Shown here piece by piece: positions 49,961 to 60,576 of a stretch of DNA of 64,000 nt. The translations under genes were made by a program, and so were the position numbers. Position 1 is the stretch's first letter. Each line of letters opens with the position of its first letter. Below the pieces are notes generated by a model. The model saw only the letters and a list, made by a program, of their open reading frames with translations, searched no databases and was not told the origin of the DNA. The stretch comes from Pusillimonas sp. TS35 (GTDB lineage Bacteria; Pseudomonadota; Gammaproteobacteria; Burkholderiales; Burkholderiaceae_B): the NCBI RefSeq assembly GCF_009857885.1, contig NZ_WWER01000002.1, forward strand, positions 1 to 64,000, read 5' to 3'.

Positions 49961-52900
49961 ATGCCTCAAGATCACCGCCACGCCCCCACCGTCGTGCCCC
50001 GCGTCGCCGCCGCCCAGCCTGCCGCCAACGCTACCAGCGCAGCCGGCACCCCGCGCGCCACCGCCCCCGCCGCGCAAGGCCTGTACTCCCCCCATAACGA
50101 GCACGACGCCTGTGGCGTCGGTTTTGTGGCCCACATCAAGGGCCGCAAAAACCACGCCATCATCCAGCAGGGCCTGAAGATCCTCGAAAATCTCGACCAC
50201 CGCGGCGCCGTCGGCGCCGACGAGCTCATGGGTGATGGCGCGGGCATCCTCATCCAGATCCCCGACCAGCTCTACCGCGAAGACCTCGCCGCACAAGGGG
50301 TCGAATTGCCGCCGGTAGACGAATACGGCGTCGCTATGGTTTTCCTGCCCAAAGAAACCGCCTCGCGCCTGGCCTGTCAGCAAGAGCTCGAACGCGCCGT
50401 GCGCGACGAAGGCCAGGTCGTGCTCGGTTGGCGCGACGTGCCCATCGATTCCGATATGCCCATGTCGCCCACCGTCCGCGCCTGTGAGCCCGTCATTCGC
50501 CAGTTGTTCATTGGCCGCGGCCCAGACATCATGGTGCCCGATGCCCTCGAGCGCAAACTGTATGTCATCCGCAAAACCGCCAGCCATGCCATCCAGCGTA
50601 TGCAGCTTGCGCACGGGCAAGAATATTTTGTGCCCTCCATCTCGGTGCGCACCGTCGTCTACAAGGGCTTGCTGCTGGCCAATCAGGTCGGCGTTTATTA
50701 CCGCGACCTGGCCGACACCCGTGCTGTGTCCGCCCTGGCCCTGGTTCACCAGCGCTTCTCCACCAACACGTTCCCGGCCTGGCCGCTGGCCCACCCCTAC
50801 CGCATGATCGCCCACAACGGCGAAATCAATACGGTAAAAGGCAACTTCAACTGGCTGCGCGCCCGCGAAGGCATGATGCAGTCGGCCGTGCTGGGCAGCG
50901 ACTTGCCCAAGCTCTACCCCATCGTGTACGAAGGCCAGTCTGATACGGCCACCTTCGACAACTGCCTTGAGCTGCTGGTGATGTCGGGCTACTCGCTGGC
51001 CCACGCCATGATGATGATGATCCCCGAAGCGTGGGAGCAGCACGCCGACATGGACGAAAACCGCCGCGCCTTCTACGAGTACCACGCTGCCATGATGGAG
51101 CCCTGGGATGGCCCCGCCGCTGTTGCATTCACAGACGGCCGCCAGATCGGCGCCACGCTAGACCGCAATGGCCTGCGGCCGGCACGCTACCTGATCACCG
51201 ACGACGATATGGTCATCATGGCGTCCGAAGCTGGCACACTGCAGGTGCCCGAACACCGCATCGTCAAGAAATGGCGCTTGCAGCCAGGCAAGATGTTCCT
51301 GATCGACCTGCAGCAAGGCCGCATCATCGACGACACCGAGATCAAGTCGCAACTGGCCAATATGCACCCCTACCGCCAGTGGATCGAGCGGCTGCGCATG
51401 AAGCTTGAGTCGCTGCCCATACAGCAGGCCGAGCCACCGCGCAAAGACGTAGCCTTGCTGGATCGCCAGCAGGCCTTCGGCTGGACGCAAGAAGACTTCA
51501 AATTCATCCTTCAGCCCATGGCCGCCAACGGCGAGGAAGTCACCGGCTCCATGGGTAACGACGCACCGCTGGCGGTGCTGTCGAACAAATCAAAGCCCTT
51601 CTATAACTATTTCCGGCAGTTGTTCGCACAGGTAACCAACCCGCCTATCGATCCGATCCGCGAACAGCTTGTCATGTCGCTGGTGTCGTTCATTGGGCCC
51701 AAGCCCAACCTGCTCGATATCAATAACGTCAACCCGCCGCTGCGCCTGGAAGTAAGCCAGCCTGTGCTGGACTTTGCCGCCATGGCGCAGATCCGCAATA
51801 TCTCGGCACTGACGACCGACAAGTTCCGCTGCTACGAGCTCGACATTACCTACCCGGTTGCCTGGGGCCCGGACGGCATCGAAGCCTGTATCGCCGCGCT
51901 CTGTTCAAACGCGGCCGACGCCGTACGCAGCGGCTACAACATCCTGCTGATCACCGACCGCAACATGGACAGCGAGCATGTGGCCATCCCGGCGCTGCTG
52001 GCCACATCGGCCATCCACCAGCATCTGATCCGCGCGGGCCTGCGCACCGGCACTGGCCTGGTGGTGGAAACCGGTTCGGCGCGCGAAGTGCACCATTTCG
52101 CCTTGCTGGGCGGCTACGGCGCCGAGGCCATTCACCCGTATTTGGCGCTGGAGACCCTGGCCGCCATGCCGCAGCCGCAGCAAGCCACCAAAAACTACAT
52201 CAAGGCGATCGGCAAAGGCCTGAACAAGGTGATGTCCAAGATGGGCATCTCCACCTATATGTCGTACACCGGCGCCCAGATTTTCGAGGCCGTTGGCCTG
52301 AGCAGCAGCCTCGTCAATAAGTACTTTGCCGGCACGCCCAGCAACATTGAAGGCATCGGTATTTTCGAAGTAGCCGAAGAAGTCCTGCGCACGCACCGCG
52401 CCGCCTTCAGCGACGACCCGGTGCTGTCCAATGCATTGGACACCGGCGGCGATTACGCCTGGCGCGTACGCGGCGAAGATCACATGTGGACGCCCGACTC
52501 CATTGCCAAGCTGCAGCATTCGGCGCGCGCCAACAACTACAACACCTACAAAGAATACGCGCAGCTCATCAATGACCAAACGCGCCGGCACATGACGCTG
52601 CGCGGCCTGTTCGAGTTCAAGGTCGACCCTTCGCGCGCCATTGCGCTGAGCGAAGTCGAGCCGGCCAAAGAAATCGTCAAGCGCTTTGCCACTGGCGCCA
52701 TGTCGCTGGGTTCAATCTCCACCGAAGCCCACACGGTGCTGGCCGTGGCCATGAACCGCATCGGCGGCAAATCCAACACCGGCGAGGGCGGCGAAGACGA
52801 GCTGCGCTACCGCGACGAGATGCGCACCGGCAAACGCACGATCAAGAAGGGCGATACGCTGGCCTCGGTGCTGGGCCACGAACGCATCGAAGCCAACGTG

Positions 52901-54724
52901 CCGCTGGCCGCGGGCGATTCGCTGCGCTCGCGCATTAAGCAGGTAGCATCGGGGCGTTTCGGCGTATCCGCCGAATACCTCAGCAGCGCGGACCAGATTC
53001 AGATCAAAATGGCACAGGGTGCCAAGCCCGGGGAAGGCGGCCAGTTGCCCGGCCACAAGGTCAGCGAGTACATCGCCAAGCTGCGCTACTCGGTGCCGGG
53101 CGTGGGCCTGATTTCACCCCCGCCGCACCACGACATCTATTCCATTGAGGATCTGGCCCAGCTCATCCACGACCTGAAGAACGTCAACCCGCAGGCATCG
53201 ATCTCGGTGAAGCTGGTGTCGGAAGTGGGCGTAGGCACTGTGGCCACAGGCGTTGCCAAGGCCAAGGCCGATCACGTGGTGATCGCCGGCCACGACGGCG
53301 GCACAGGCGCTTCCCCGGTTTCGTCCATCAAACACGCCGGCACGCCTTGGGAGCTGGGCCTGGCTGAAACCCAGCAAACGCTGCTGTTGAACAATTTGCG
53401 CAGCCGCATCCGCGTGCAGGCCGACGGCCAGATGAAAACCGGCCGCGACGTCGTGATCGGTGCGCTGCTGGGCGCGGACGAATTCGGCTTTGCCACTGCG
53501 CCGCTGGTGGTTGAAGGCTGCATCATGATGCGCAAATGCCACCTGAATACTTGTCCGGTGGGCGTGGCCACGCAAGACCCTGTACTGCGCAAGAAGTTCC
53601 AGGGCAAGCCCGAGCATGTCGTCAACTTCTTCTTCTTCGTCGCCGAGGAGGTGCGCGAGATCATGGCCCAGTTGGGCATCCGCCGCTTCGAAGACTTGAT
53701 CGGCCGTGTCGATCTGCTCGACACCCGCAAGGGCATCGACCACTGGAAAGCGCGCGGCCTGGATTTCTCCAAGGTGTTTCATACCGTGCACACCGATGGC
53801 TCTTTGTTCCAGATCGAAGCGCAGGATCACAACCTGGGCCATGCTCTGGATCACCAGCTCATCGAGCGCAGCAAGGCAGCCATCGAACGCGGCGACAAGG
53901 TGTCGTTCATTACCCCGGTGCGCAACCGCAACCGCACGATCGGCGCCATGCTGTCCGGCGTGGTGGCCGCGCGCTATGGCCACGACGGCCTGCCCGACGA
54001 CACCATCCATATCCAGTGCAATGGCTCCGCAGGCCAGAGCTTCGGCGCCTTCCTGGCGCATGGCATCACCCTGGATCTGGTGGGCGAAGCCAACGACTAT
54101 GTCGGCAAAGGCCTGTCGGGCGGTCGAATCATTGTGCGCTCGCCCAACGACTTCCGCGGCTTCGGCCCGGATCACATCATTGTCGGCAACACCGTGTTGT
54201 ATGGCGCGCTGGCCGGCGAGGCTTATTTCAATGGCGTGGCGGGCGAACGCTTCGCGGTGCGCAACTCCGGCGCGGCCACGGTTGTCGAAGGCACCGGCGA
54301 CCACGGCTGCGAATATATGACCGGCGGCACCGTCGTGGTGCTGGGCAAGACCGGCCGCAACTTTGCGGCTGGTATGTCGGGCGGCGTGGCCTACATCTGG
54401 GATCCGGAGGGCACCTTCCATCGCAGCTGCAACACAGCGATGGTCGAGCTTGAGCGTCTGATGGCACACGAAGAACAGGCCGAGCAGGACGACCAAGAAT
54501 CCTGGCACAGCGCTCTGCGCGGCGGCCCGCGCGAAACAGACGAAGCCATCCTGCGTCGCCTGATCGAGGATCACTACCGCCTGACGGGCAGCTTCCGCGC
54601 CCGCGACATTCTGGATGACTGGAACCGCAGCCGCCAGGCCTTTCTGAAAGTCATGCCCATTGAGTACCGCCGCGCGCTGGGCGAAATGTGGCGCGCCGCC
54701 AACCTGCAACAAATTGCCGCCTGA
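49961..54724 (+). CDS. gltB: Glutamate synthase large subunit
   Basis: A 1587-residue NADPH-dependent glutamate synthase large subunit: it transfers the amide of glutamine to 2-oxoglutarate. A 50-residue Ala/Pro/Thr-rich propeptide ends before C51 (HDA then [11 protein letters not shown]), the N-terminal nucleophile of the glutaminase domain. [18 protein letters not shown] follows. The synthase domain has [20 protein letters not shown] and [16 protein letters not shown], then the [3Fe-4S] cysteines in [19 protein letters not shown]. The C-terminal beta-helix has [20 protein letters not shown]. Cleavage before C51 is expected from the family. gltD follows 11 bases after the stop, so they form an operon. 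ATG 49961 has no strong ribosome site. Confidence 0.96.
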   Translation: MPQDHRHAPTVVPRVAAAQPAANATSAAGTPRATAPAAQGLYSPHNEHDACGVGFVAHIKGRKNHAIIQQGLKILENLDHRGAVGADELMGDGAGILIQIPDQLYREDLAAQGVELPPVDEYGVAMVFLPKETASRLACQQELERAVRDEGQVVLGWRDVPIDSDMPMSPTVRACEPVIRQLFIGRGPDIMVPDALERKLYVIRKTASHAIQRMQLAHGQEYFVPSISVRTVVYKGLLLANQVGVYYRDLADTRAVSALALVHQRFSTNTFPAWPLAHPYRMIAHNGEINTVKGNFNWLRAREGMMQSAVLGSDLPKLYPIVYEGQSDTATFDNCLELLVMSGYSLAHAMMMMIPEAWEQHADMDENRRAFYEYHAAMMEPWDGPAAVAFTDGRQIGATLDRNGLRPARYLITDDDMVIMASEAGTLQVPEHRIVKKWRLQPGKMFLIDLQQGRIIDDTEIKSQLANMHPYRQWIERLRMKLESLPIQQAEPPRKDVALLDRQQAFGWTQEDFKFILQPMAANGEEVTGSMGNDAPLAVLSNKSKPFYNYFRQLFAQVTNPPIDPIREQLVMSLVSFIGPKPNLLDINNVNPPLRLEVSQPVLDFAAMAQIRNISALTTDKFRCYELDITYPVAWGPDGIEACIAALCSNAADAVRSGYNILLITDRNMDSEHVAIPALLATSAIHQHLIRAGLRTGTGLVVETGSAREVHHFALLGGYGAEAIHPYLALETLAAMPQPQQATKNYIKAIGKGLNKVMSKMGISTYMSYTGAQIFEAVGLSSSLVNKYFAGTPSNIEGIGIFEVAEEVLRTHRAAFSDDPVLSNALDTGGDYAWRVRGEDHMWTPDSIAKLQHSARANNYNTYKEYAQLINDQTRRHMTLRGLFEFKVDPSRAIALSEVEPAKEIVKRFATGAMSLGSISTEAHTVLAVAMNRIGGKSNTGEGGEDELRYRDEMRTGKRTIKKGDTLASVLGHERIEANVPLAAGDSLRSRIKQVASGRFGVSAEYLSSADQIQIKMAQGAKPGEGGQLPGHKVSEYIAKLRYSVPGVGLISPPPHHDIYSIEDLAQLIHDLKNVNPQASISVKLVSEVGVGTVATGVAKAKADHVVIAGHDGGTGASPVSSIKHAGTPWELGLAETQQTLLLNNLRSRIRVQADGQMKTGRDVVIGALLGADEFGFATAPLVVEGCIMMRKCHLNTCPVGVATQDPVLRKKFQGKPEHVVNFFFFVAEEVREIMAQLGIRRFEDLIGRVDLLDTRKGIDHWKARGLDFSKVFHTVHTDGSLFQIEAQDHNLGHALDHQLIERSKAAIERGDKVSFITPVRNRNRTIGAMLSGVVAARYGHDGLPDDTIHIQCNGSAGQSFGAFLAHGITLDLVGEANDYVGKGLSGGRIIVRSPNDFRGFGPDHIIVGNTVLYGALAGEAYFNGVAGERFAVRNSGAATVVEGTGDHGCEYMTGGTVVVLGKTGRNFAAGMSGGVAYIWDPEGTFHRSCNTAMVELERLMAHEEQAEQDDQESWHSALRGGPRETDEAILRRLIEDHYRLTGSFRARDILDDWNRSRQAFLKVMPIEYRRALGEMWRAANLQQIAA

Positions 54725-54735
54725 GGATTTGAATA

Positions 54736-56199
54736 ATGGGCAAAGTAACTGGATTTCTGGAGTTCCAACGCGTCAAGGAAGCATACGAAGCGCCCGCGGT
54801 GCGCTTGAAGCACTGGCGCGAATTCGTGGCACCATTGACGGACGCCGAAGCCAAGAAGCAAGGTGCGCGCTGCATGGACTGCGGCATCCCCTTCTGCAAC
54901 AACGGCTGCCCGGTGAACAACATCATCCCCGACTGGAACGACCTGGTGTATCGCCAGGAATGGCGTCAGGCGCTGGACGTGCTGCAATCGACCAACAACT
55001 TCCCCGAGTTCACAGGCCGCATCTGCCCCGCCCCCTGCGAGGCCGCCTGTACGCTCAACATCAACGATGACGCCGTGGGCATCAAGTCGATTGAGCACGC
55101 CATTATCGACAAGGGCTGGCGCGAAGGCTGGGTGACGCCCCAGCCGCCCAGCCGGCGCACGGGCAAGAAGGTTGCGGTGGTGGGCTCGGGCCCTGCAGGC
55201 CTTGCCTGCGCGCAACAATTGGCACGCGCGGGCCATTCGGTAACGGTGTACGAAAAGAGCAATCGCATCGGGGGCCTGCTGCGCTATGGCATCCCCGACT
55301 TCAAGCTTGAGAAATCTCACATCGACCGGCGCTTGGCGCAGATGGAGGCAGAAGGCGTGGAATTCTGTCCCTCCACGTATATCGGCAACCCGGAAGACGC
55401 CCAGGAAGGCCTGACGGTAATTACGCCCAAGGCACTGCGCGAGCAGTACGATGCCATTGTGTTGTCGGGCGGCGCGGAACAGCCGCGCGACCTGCCCGCC
55501 CCCGGCCGCGAACTGCACGGCATACACTTCGCCATGGATTTTCTGCGCCAGCAGAACAAAGCCAATAACGGCGACCGCGTCAGCAAACAGATCAATGCGA
55601 AAGGCAAGCACGTGATCGTGATCGGCGGCGGCGACACCGGCTCGGACTGCGTGGGCACCAGCAATCGCCAGGGTGCAGCATCAGTCACCCAATTCGAGCT
55701 AATGCCCCGCCCGCCCGAGGAAGAGGACAAGCCGCTCACTTGGCCATATTGGCCCGCCAGGCTGCGCACATCTTCGTCGCACGAAGAAGGCTGTGAGCGC
55801 GACTGGGCAGTGTCGACCAAATCGTTCGAGGGCAAAGACGGCAAAATCACCAAGCTGATTGCCGCACGCCTGGAATGGACGCGGGACAAAGCAACCGGCC
55901 AGATGAAGATGCGGGAAGTGGAAGGTTCGCAGTTTGAGTTGCCCGCGGATCTCGTCTTTCTTGCCATGGGCTTTGTATCCCCCGTACGCACCGTGCTGGA
56001 CGCCTTCGGCATCGAGGTAGACCCGCGCGGCAACGCACGCGCCAACACCGACGACTACCGCACCAGCGACGACAAGATCTTCGCCGCCGGCGACATGCGG
56101 CGCGGCCAATCCCTGGTGGTCTGGGCTATCCGCGAAGGCCGCCAGTGCGCGAAGTCTGTGGACGAATACCTGATGGGGGCGACCACGCTGCCGCGCTGA
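54736..56199 (+). CDS. gltD: Glutamate synthase small subunit
   Basis: A 487-residue iron-sulfur flavoprotein that brings electrons from NADPH to GltB. N-terminal cysteines are in [20 protein letters not shown] and [16 protein letters not shown] ([4Fe-4S] sites). The FAD motif is [20 protein letters not shown] and the NADPH motif [38 protein letters not shown] near the C-terminus is typical. It starts 11 bases after gltB; GAGGATTTGA precedes the ATG. Length and motifs are standard for the family. Confidence 0.96.
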   Translation: MGKVTGFLEFQRVKEAYEAPAVRLKHWREFVAPLTDAEAKKQGARCMDCGIPFCNNGCPVNNIIPDWNDLVYRQEWRQALDVLQSTNNFPEFTGRICPAPCEAACTLNINDDAVGIKSIEHAIIDKGWREGWVTPQPPSRRTGKKVAVVGSGPAGLACAQQLARAGHSVTVYEKSNRIGGLLRYGIPDFKLEKSHIDRRLAQMEAEGVEFCPSTYIGNPEDAQEGLTVITPKALREQYDAIVLSGGAEQPRDLPAPGRELHGIHFAMDFLRQQNKANNGDRVSKQINAKGKHVIVIGGGDTGSDCVGTSNRQGAASVTQFELMPRPPEEEDKPLTWPYWPARLRTSSSHEEGCERDWAVSTKSFEGKDGKITKLIAARLEWTRDKATGQMKMREVEGSQFELPADLVFLAMGFVSPVRTVLDAFGIEVDPRGNARANTDDYRTSDDKIFAAGDMRRGQSLVVWAIREGRQCAKSVDEYLMGATTLPR

Positions 56200-56473
56200 G
56201 CGCCCCACGCGGGATGACACGGCCGCTCCGTCATCAAGGGCGGCATCATGGCAGTGCGCTGTTTGACACGAGGCGCCCCCCGAACGATCGCAAATGCACT
56301 GTGCCGCACAGTACGGATGCGCACGGCGGGCACTTGCCGTGTATCCTGCATTTATATAGATTCGCACTGAAGAATGCGGGCCGACAGATCATTTCAGTAT
56401 CGCGTCGGCGAATGATGTCTGGGACCAAAGCTTGATCGCCGAGGTCCTAGGCCACGAAAGGGCAAGCCGCGAA

Positions 56474-57595
56474 ATGAAAAAACGGGCTACTGACATCACC
56501 ACAGCCGATACTCCGCCAGGCATGGTGGCGTCGTCCGTGCAGCCCCCCCGCCATGTCCGCATGCGCGATGTCGCAAAAATGGCCGGCGTCGCCGTCACCA
56601 CAGTCTCCCGCGTATTGACTGAACCACAGCGAGTTTCACCCAAGACCATGAACGCGGTCATGGCGGCCATCGAGACATTGGGTTATCTGCCGAATCGCGC
56701 CGCCGGCAGCTTGCGCTCCAATCGCAGCAACATGATTGCCGTGCTTGTGCCCAATATTTCCCACTCGGCATTTGCCGAGACACTGCAGGGCATGGCAGAT
56801 CGTTTCCGCGATCATGGGTATCAATTGCTGATCGGACACACCGGCTATTCGCTGAAAGAAGAAGAAGACCTGGTCGCCACCTTGCTATCGCGGCGACCCG
56901 ACGGCATTGTGCTGACCGGCTACACCCATACCGAAACCACCACGCGATTGTTGAAAGCAGCGCAGATCCCGATTGTCGAAATGTGGAACCTCTGCGAAGA
57001 CCCTCTGGACATGATGGTCGGATACTCCAACTTCGGAGCGGCTCGCACCATGACGCAGCACTTGCTCGAACGAGGCTACCGCCGCATCGGCTACATTGGC
57101 GGCCTGGTCATGGACAATGACCGGACACGCCAACGGGAGGCCGGCTTCATGGCGGCGCTGACCGAAGCGGGCATAGAGATCGATCGCGAGCGGATGGAGC
57201 GCACGGATTTCGAGTTTGAGGCCGGCGCCATCAGCTTCCGGAAGATCATGCAGCAGCGGCCGGATACCGAAGCCATTTTTGCCAGCAGCGATATCCTGGC
57301 GGTAGGCGTCCTGCTCGAATGCGCGAAGCTGGGCTGGCCGGTGCCCGGGCGGCTCGCCGTCGCAGGGTTCGATGACTCGCCGATGGCAAGCCTGATGACG
57401 CCCTCACTCACCACCATACGTGTACACAAATACGAGATTGGCGACAAAGTCGCGGAACTGGTTCTGAATCGCCTTGACGGGGAAGCGGCATCGGAGCCCG
57501 CCCGCATCATTGACGTAGGGTTTGAGGTAGTGGCGCGCGATAGCGTTGGCCGCCGCCACGATCAGGCCAGCATGGCAAGCGGGCGTTCCAGATAG
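56474..57595 (+). CDS. LacI-family transcriptional regulator
   Basis: A 373-residue repressor. The helix-turn-helix and hinge are VRMRDVAKMAGVAVTTVSRV, then LTEPQRVSPKTMNAVMAAIE and LGYLPNRAAGSLRSNRSNMI. The periplasmic-binding-like domain follows (IAVLVPNISHSAFAETLQGM) up to about residue 360. The frame is open back to a TTG at 56432; ATG 56474 is more likely though its ribosome site is weak. The family is that of gluconate-type GntR/LacI repressors. It is convergent with the E2 gene (2 bases between stops) and its likely target is the operator at 63633-63652 at the other end of that operon. Confidence 0.88.
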   Translation: MKKRATDITTADTPPGMVASSVQPPRHVRMRDVAKMAGVAVTTVSRVLTEPQRVSPKTMNAVMAAIETLGYLPNRAAGSLRSNRSNMIAVLVPNISHSAFAETLQGMADRFRDHGYQLLIGHTGYSLKEEEDLVATLLSRRPDGIVLTGYTHTETTTRLLKAAQIPIVEMWNLCEDPLDMMVGYSNFGAARTMTQHLLERGYRRIGYIGGLVMDNDRTRQREAGFMAALTEAGIEIDRERMERTDFEFEAGAISFRKIMQQRPDTEAIFASSDILAVGVLLECAKLGWPVPGRLAVAGFDDSPMASLMTPSLTTIRVHKYEIGDKVAELVLNRLDGEAASEPARIIDVGFEVVARDSVGRRHDQASMASGRSR

Positions 57596-57597
57596 TG

Positions 57598-58680
57598 TTA
57601 CAGCTTTTGCATCCACTTCGCCGCCACTGCTCCGTCCATCGCGCGATGGTCTGCCGACAACGTCACGCCCATCACTGAGGCGGCGACAATCTCGCCCTCT
57701 TCCACGACCGGGGCTTGCCGGATCGCACCAACCGCCAGTATGCCCGCCTGCGGAGGATTGATGATGGCGACGAAGTTCTCAATACCGTACATGCCCATGT
57801 TGCTGATTGCGAAAGTCCCGCCCTGGAACTCCTCCGGCTTAAATCCGGCTTCACGCGCACGCACGACCAGGCCCGCCATCTCAGCGCTGATTGCCGAAAC
57901 TGCTTTTGTTTCTGCGCACCGGACGATAGGCGTGATCAGACGGGAATCTGTGGAAACGGCTACGCTGATATCCGCGTGATCGAAATGCAGCATGCCCTCT
58001 TCCGTCCAACGGACATTGGCCTGCGGGACATCGCGCAAGGTAAGCGCCACGGCGCGGATGATGAAATCGTTGACGGACAACCGCTCCTGGCCTTCGCGCT
58101 GCGTATTGACCTCGGCACGCAGCGCCAGCAGTTTGTCGACGCGGAAGGTCTGCGAAAGGTAGCAATGCGGGACGGTGGCCTTGCTTTCGGACAGCCGACG
58201 CGCGATGGTCTTGCGCATGCTGGTGTGCAGGACTGGGCAATGCGCGGGTGCGGGTGGCGCAGTCGGCACAATGCCTGCCCGTGACTGAATGCCTGGCAAC
58301 GCATCTTGCGCGGGCAATCTGTCAGCCCCCTGGCCCGACTGTGCCGATGGCGCGTGTGCTTCATCAATAACAGGCATACAGCCAGCCCGCTGTACATCTG
58401 CCTTGACGATCCGGCCGTTCGACCCGCTTCCGTACAACACTGATAGCGCTATGCCAGCGTCTTTCGCAGTACGCCGGGCGACAGGACTGGCAAAGATTCT
58501 GGTCGCAGGCGCGTCCGCGTGGCCGGGTGCCGGCGGGATCCCAAGCGGGGCATTTTTCTCGTTCGCATTCGACGGAACAGCGACAGGAACACCCGTGTCA
58601 CCCTCATCAGACATAATGGCAATCGGTGTGCCAACTTCGACTTCATCGCCCTGGCCAACCAGGAGCGTGGCGATAGCCCC
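57598..58680 (-). pseudogene. 2-oxoacid dehydrogenase E2 acyltransferase, lacking its lipoyl attachment site
   Basis: The readable part is an E2: the end of a lipoyl domain (AIATLLVGQGDEVEVGTPIA), a peripheral subunit-binding domain (ASPVARRTAKDAGIALSVLY), a Pro/Ala linker, and the full catalytic domain with TLSADHRAMDGAVAAKWMQ (the DHRxxDG catalytic His). The N-terminal lipoyl part with the modified Lys is missing, cut exactly where E1 sequence begins. The reading frame meets a TGA at 58687-58689, just beyond the join. ATG 58614 could still start a 338-residue protein, but it would be without a lipoyl domain. The acyltransfer step is thus probably lost. It is the last gene of the ABC/SDR/VOC operon. 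Confidence 0.82.
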
Positions 58681-59066
58681 AGGATCTCAGCCAATGTCCT
58701 GTGCAGAACCTCACGAGCGGGCGCGCTGAACTCCGCCTTCGGATCGATGCCGTCAGGTGCCACGTACTGCAAGGCTTTCGCGAGAAATTGATGATGACCT
58801 CGATGTGATCCGTTCACGTGGTCGTTCGCGTTTAGCAAAACGATGGAGCCGACCGCTCCGCCCTCCTGTCCGACGCTGGAGTGCGCCGGTCCATGGACCA
58901 GTCCTTCGCCAGCCAGTTCCAGGACAGCTTCCTCGAACCCGCGTATCAGATAAAGCTGGGCAAGCATGGTTCCGAGCAGCGTAGGGGAGGCCGACTTCCA
59001 GTCCTGGTCATCGGCCCGCAGCTCGACCCAGTCTGCCGCTGACGACAGCGCAATGCGTTTAGCCAT
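58681..59066 (-). pseudogene. 2-oxoacid dehydrogenase E1 N-terminal fragment, fused out of frame to E2
   Basis: From ATG 59066 about 129 residues match the start of a ThDP-dependent E1: GTMLAQLYLIRGFEEAVLEL, GEGLVHGPAHSSVGQEGGAV, NANDHVNGSHRGHHQFLAKA and PAREVLHRTLAEILG. The next expected segment (a GGRGGSMH-type block and the rest of E1) is absent; after AEILG the DNA is E2 lipoyl sequence in another frame. The frame runs on to 58449 as an arginine-rich chimera. The join is at GATCCTGGGG (minus strand), which fits the codons of both genes. E1 of this sort is often a fused alpha/beta chain of about 700 residues, so a deletion of roughly 2 kb is implied. AGGA precedes the ATG. Confidence 0.8.
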
Positions 59067-59125
59067 CTTCGTTTTCCTGCGGTGAACGTTGCTTGCCGGT
59101 GCTTGCCTGTCGATCGCTTCATGCT

Positions 59126-59767
59126 TCATGATGCGGCGCCTCCTGTCTTTCCGGGCCGTGCCTGCGGGATTGATCCGCTTTCATCGAAGAACTGGATGAA
59201 CTCGATGACAGCATTCTCTGGCGCGTATGCGTATACCAGTTTTGAGTATCCGGGCCGCAATGATAACGGTTCGGTTGTCGTACGATACCCGGCTTGCATG
59301 AGGCGCTGGTGCAGAGCTTCCACATCGGTCACCTCAAACGCCATATGGGTATATCCGTTATCGCACTGGCGTTGCGAGGCGCGGTCGCTGCGGGGACTCA
59401 TGTACTCGAAGAGCTCCACGCGATATGCACCGAGCCGCAACATGGCCATCCGGGCGGCCGCAGCGGGAAGGTCTGTGACACGGCTGAACGCCTCTCCATC
59501 TCGCCGATCTACTACCCACTCGAGCTGCATACCGATGAAACCAGTGAAGAATTGCAAGGCCGCATCGAAATCCTCGACGCACAAGGCTGTGTGATGCGGC
59601 CCTGCGACAAGATCGCGTGCGGTCGGTGAGGATGGCGCAGTGGATGCCGGTGTGGATGCCGGGGTCTCATCCGGTGTTGCTGCCGATATGGCCGGCGAGT
59701 TCCGGCTCGCGGCCGAAGTCGGCGCCGGGTTTGGTGTCAGCGTAGGAGTAGGAGTCGGTGCATCCAT
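59126..59767 (-). CDS. VOC-family (glyoxalase/dioxygenase fold) protein with Pro/Thr-rich N-terminus
   Basis: A 213-residue protein. Residues 57-200 are a vicinal-oxygen-chelate domain: VAGPHHTALCVEDFDAALQF, then MQLEWVVDRRDGEAFSRV, YTHMAFEVTDVEALHQRLMQ and NAVIEFIQFFDE, with candidate metal ligands His59/His60, Glu and His near 140 and Glu near 190. The first 52 residues are low-complexity (PTPTPTLTPNPAPTS), encoded by short repeats, and I see no better internal start. Members include glyoxalase I, methylmalonyl-CoA epimerase and ring-cleaving dioxygenases. It lies between the SDR and E1 genes; an epimerase or lyase acting on the imported compound is possible. Confidence 0.78.
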   Translation of the reverse strand: MDAPTPTPTLTPNPAPTSAASRNSPAISAATPDETPASTPASTAPSSPTARDLVAGPHHTALCVEDFDAALQFFTGFIGMQLEWVVDRRDGEAFSRVTDLPAAAARMAMLRLGAYRVELFEYMSPRSDRASQRQCDNGYTHMAFEVTDVEALHQRLMQAGYRTTTEPLSLRPGYSKLVYAYAPENAVIEFIQFFDESGSIPQARPGKTGGAAS

Positions 59768-59794
59768 GATCGTGCCGCCTTTCTAGTCGCGGGT

Positions 59795-60526
59795 TCAACT
59801 GTTCACCATGCCGCCATCGACATTGATGATCTGGCCGGTGATATAGCTGGATGCATCGCTGCACAGGAATATCGCCACATTGGCCACCTCTTCCGCCGTG
59901 CCCCAGCGCTGAAGCGGTATCTCCCTGCGCAGGCTATCGCCGCGCGACGCAATCACCTGCGCGGGCATGCCGGTATCGATGATTCCCGGCGCAACGCCGT
60001 TCACCAGGACGCCCGGCGCCATCTTGCGGGACAATGCACGGACCATTGCGGCGACGCCGCCTTTGGATGCCGAATACGCGAGATGATCCCAGGAACCCCG
60101 GCGATAGGCCACGGAAGCGGCCAGCACCAACCGGCCCTGTCCAGGGCCGCTCATCTGCGAGATCGCAGCACTCACAAGGTCGAACACCATGTCAAGATTG
60201 ACCTTCAGCGTTCGATCCCACACGCTGCGATACTGCTCGCCGAGATCATCCTGCTCGTAGATGCCCGCCATGTGAATCAGGCCATACAGCGGGCCATCGC
60301 AAGCCAACGCCTGAGCGCATTTTTCCGGTGAATCAAGATCGCTGCACCGCACCTCGTGCTTTGTGCCTTGCAGCGATCCAACCACCGATTTCAATGCCGC
60401 CTCATTCCGGTCTACAAGTACCAGCCGTACACCATGCCGGTCCAGTTGCTGCGCGCAGGCGTGACCTATCCCGCCGCCCGCGCCGGTAATGGCGATAGTG
60501 CGGCCAGACCATTCCTCTTGCTTCAT
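59795..60526 (-). CDS. Short-chain dehydrogenase/reductase (SDR)
   Basis: A 243-residue classical SDR. The cofactor motif is AITGAGGGIGHACAQQLD, the Asp after beta-2 is in LVLVDRNEAA (NAD preference), the catalytic motif is YSASKGG, and the end is ITGQIINVDGGMVNS. ATG 60526 has GGAGAGC upstream; the open frame extends 56 codons earlier into the binding-protein gene. It follows that gene and precedes the VOC gene in one operon. It would oxidise a hydroxy group of the imported compound. The reaction is not further defined. Confidence 0.88.
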   Translation of the reverse strand: MKQEEWSGRTIAITGAGGGIGHACAQQLDRHGVRLVLVDRNEAALKSVVGSLQGTKHEVRCSDLDSPEKCAQALACDGPLYGLIHMAGIYEQDDLGEQYRSVWDRTLKVNLDMVFDLVSAAISQMSGPGQGRLVLAASVAYRRGSWDHLAYSASKGGVAAMVRALSRKMAPGVLVNGVAPGIIDTGMPAQVIASRGDSLRREIPLQRWGTAEEVANVAIFLCSDASSYITGQIINVDGGMVNS

Positions 60527-60576
60527 TCTTGCTCTCCGAGCGATGCGGGCCGCGCAGGGCCGGCGCGATACCTGCG

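Noticed and set aside
53114-54712. Long minus-strand frame opposite gltB
   Set aside because: Shadow of the well-supported gltB synthase and C-terminal domains; composition typical of an antisense shadow.
58449-59066. Intact E1-like gene of about 205 codons
   Set aside because: Only the first 129 residues match E1; the rest is E2 DNA read out of frame as Arg-rich sequence.
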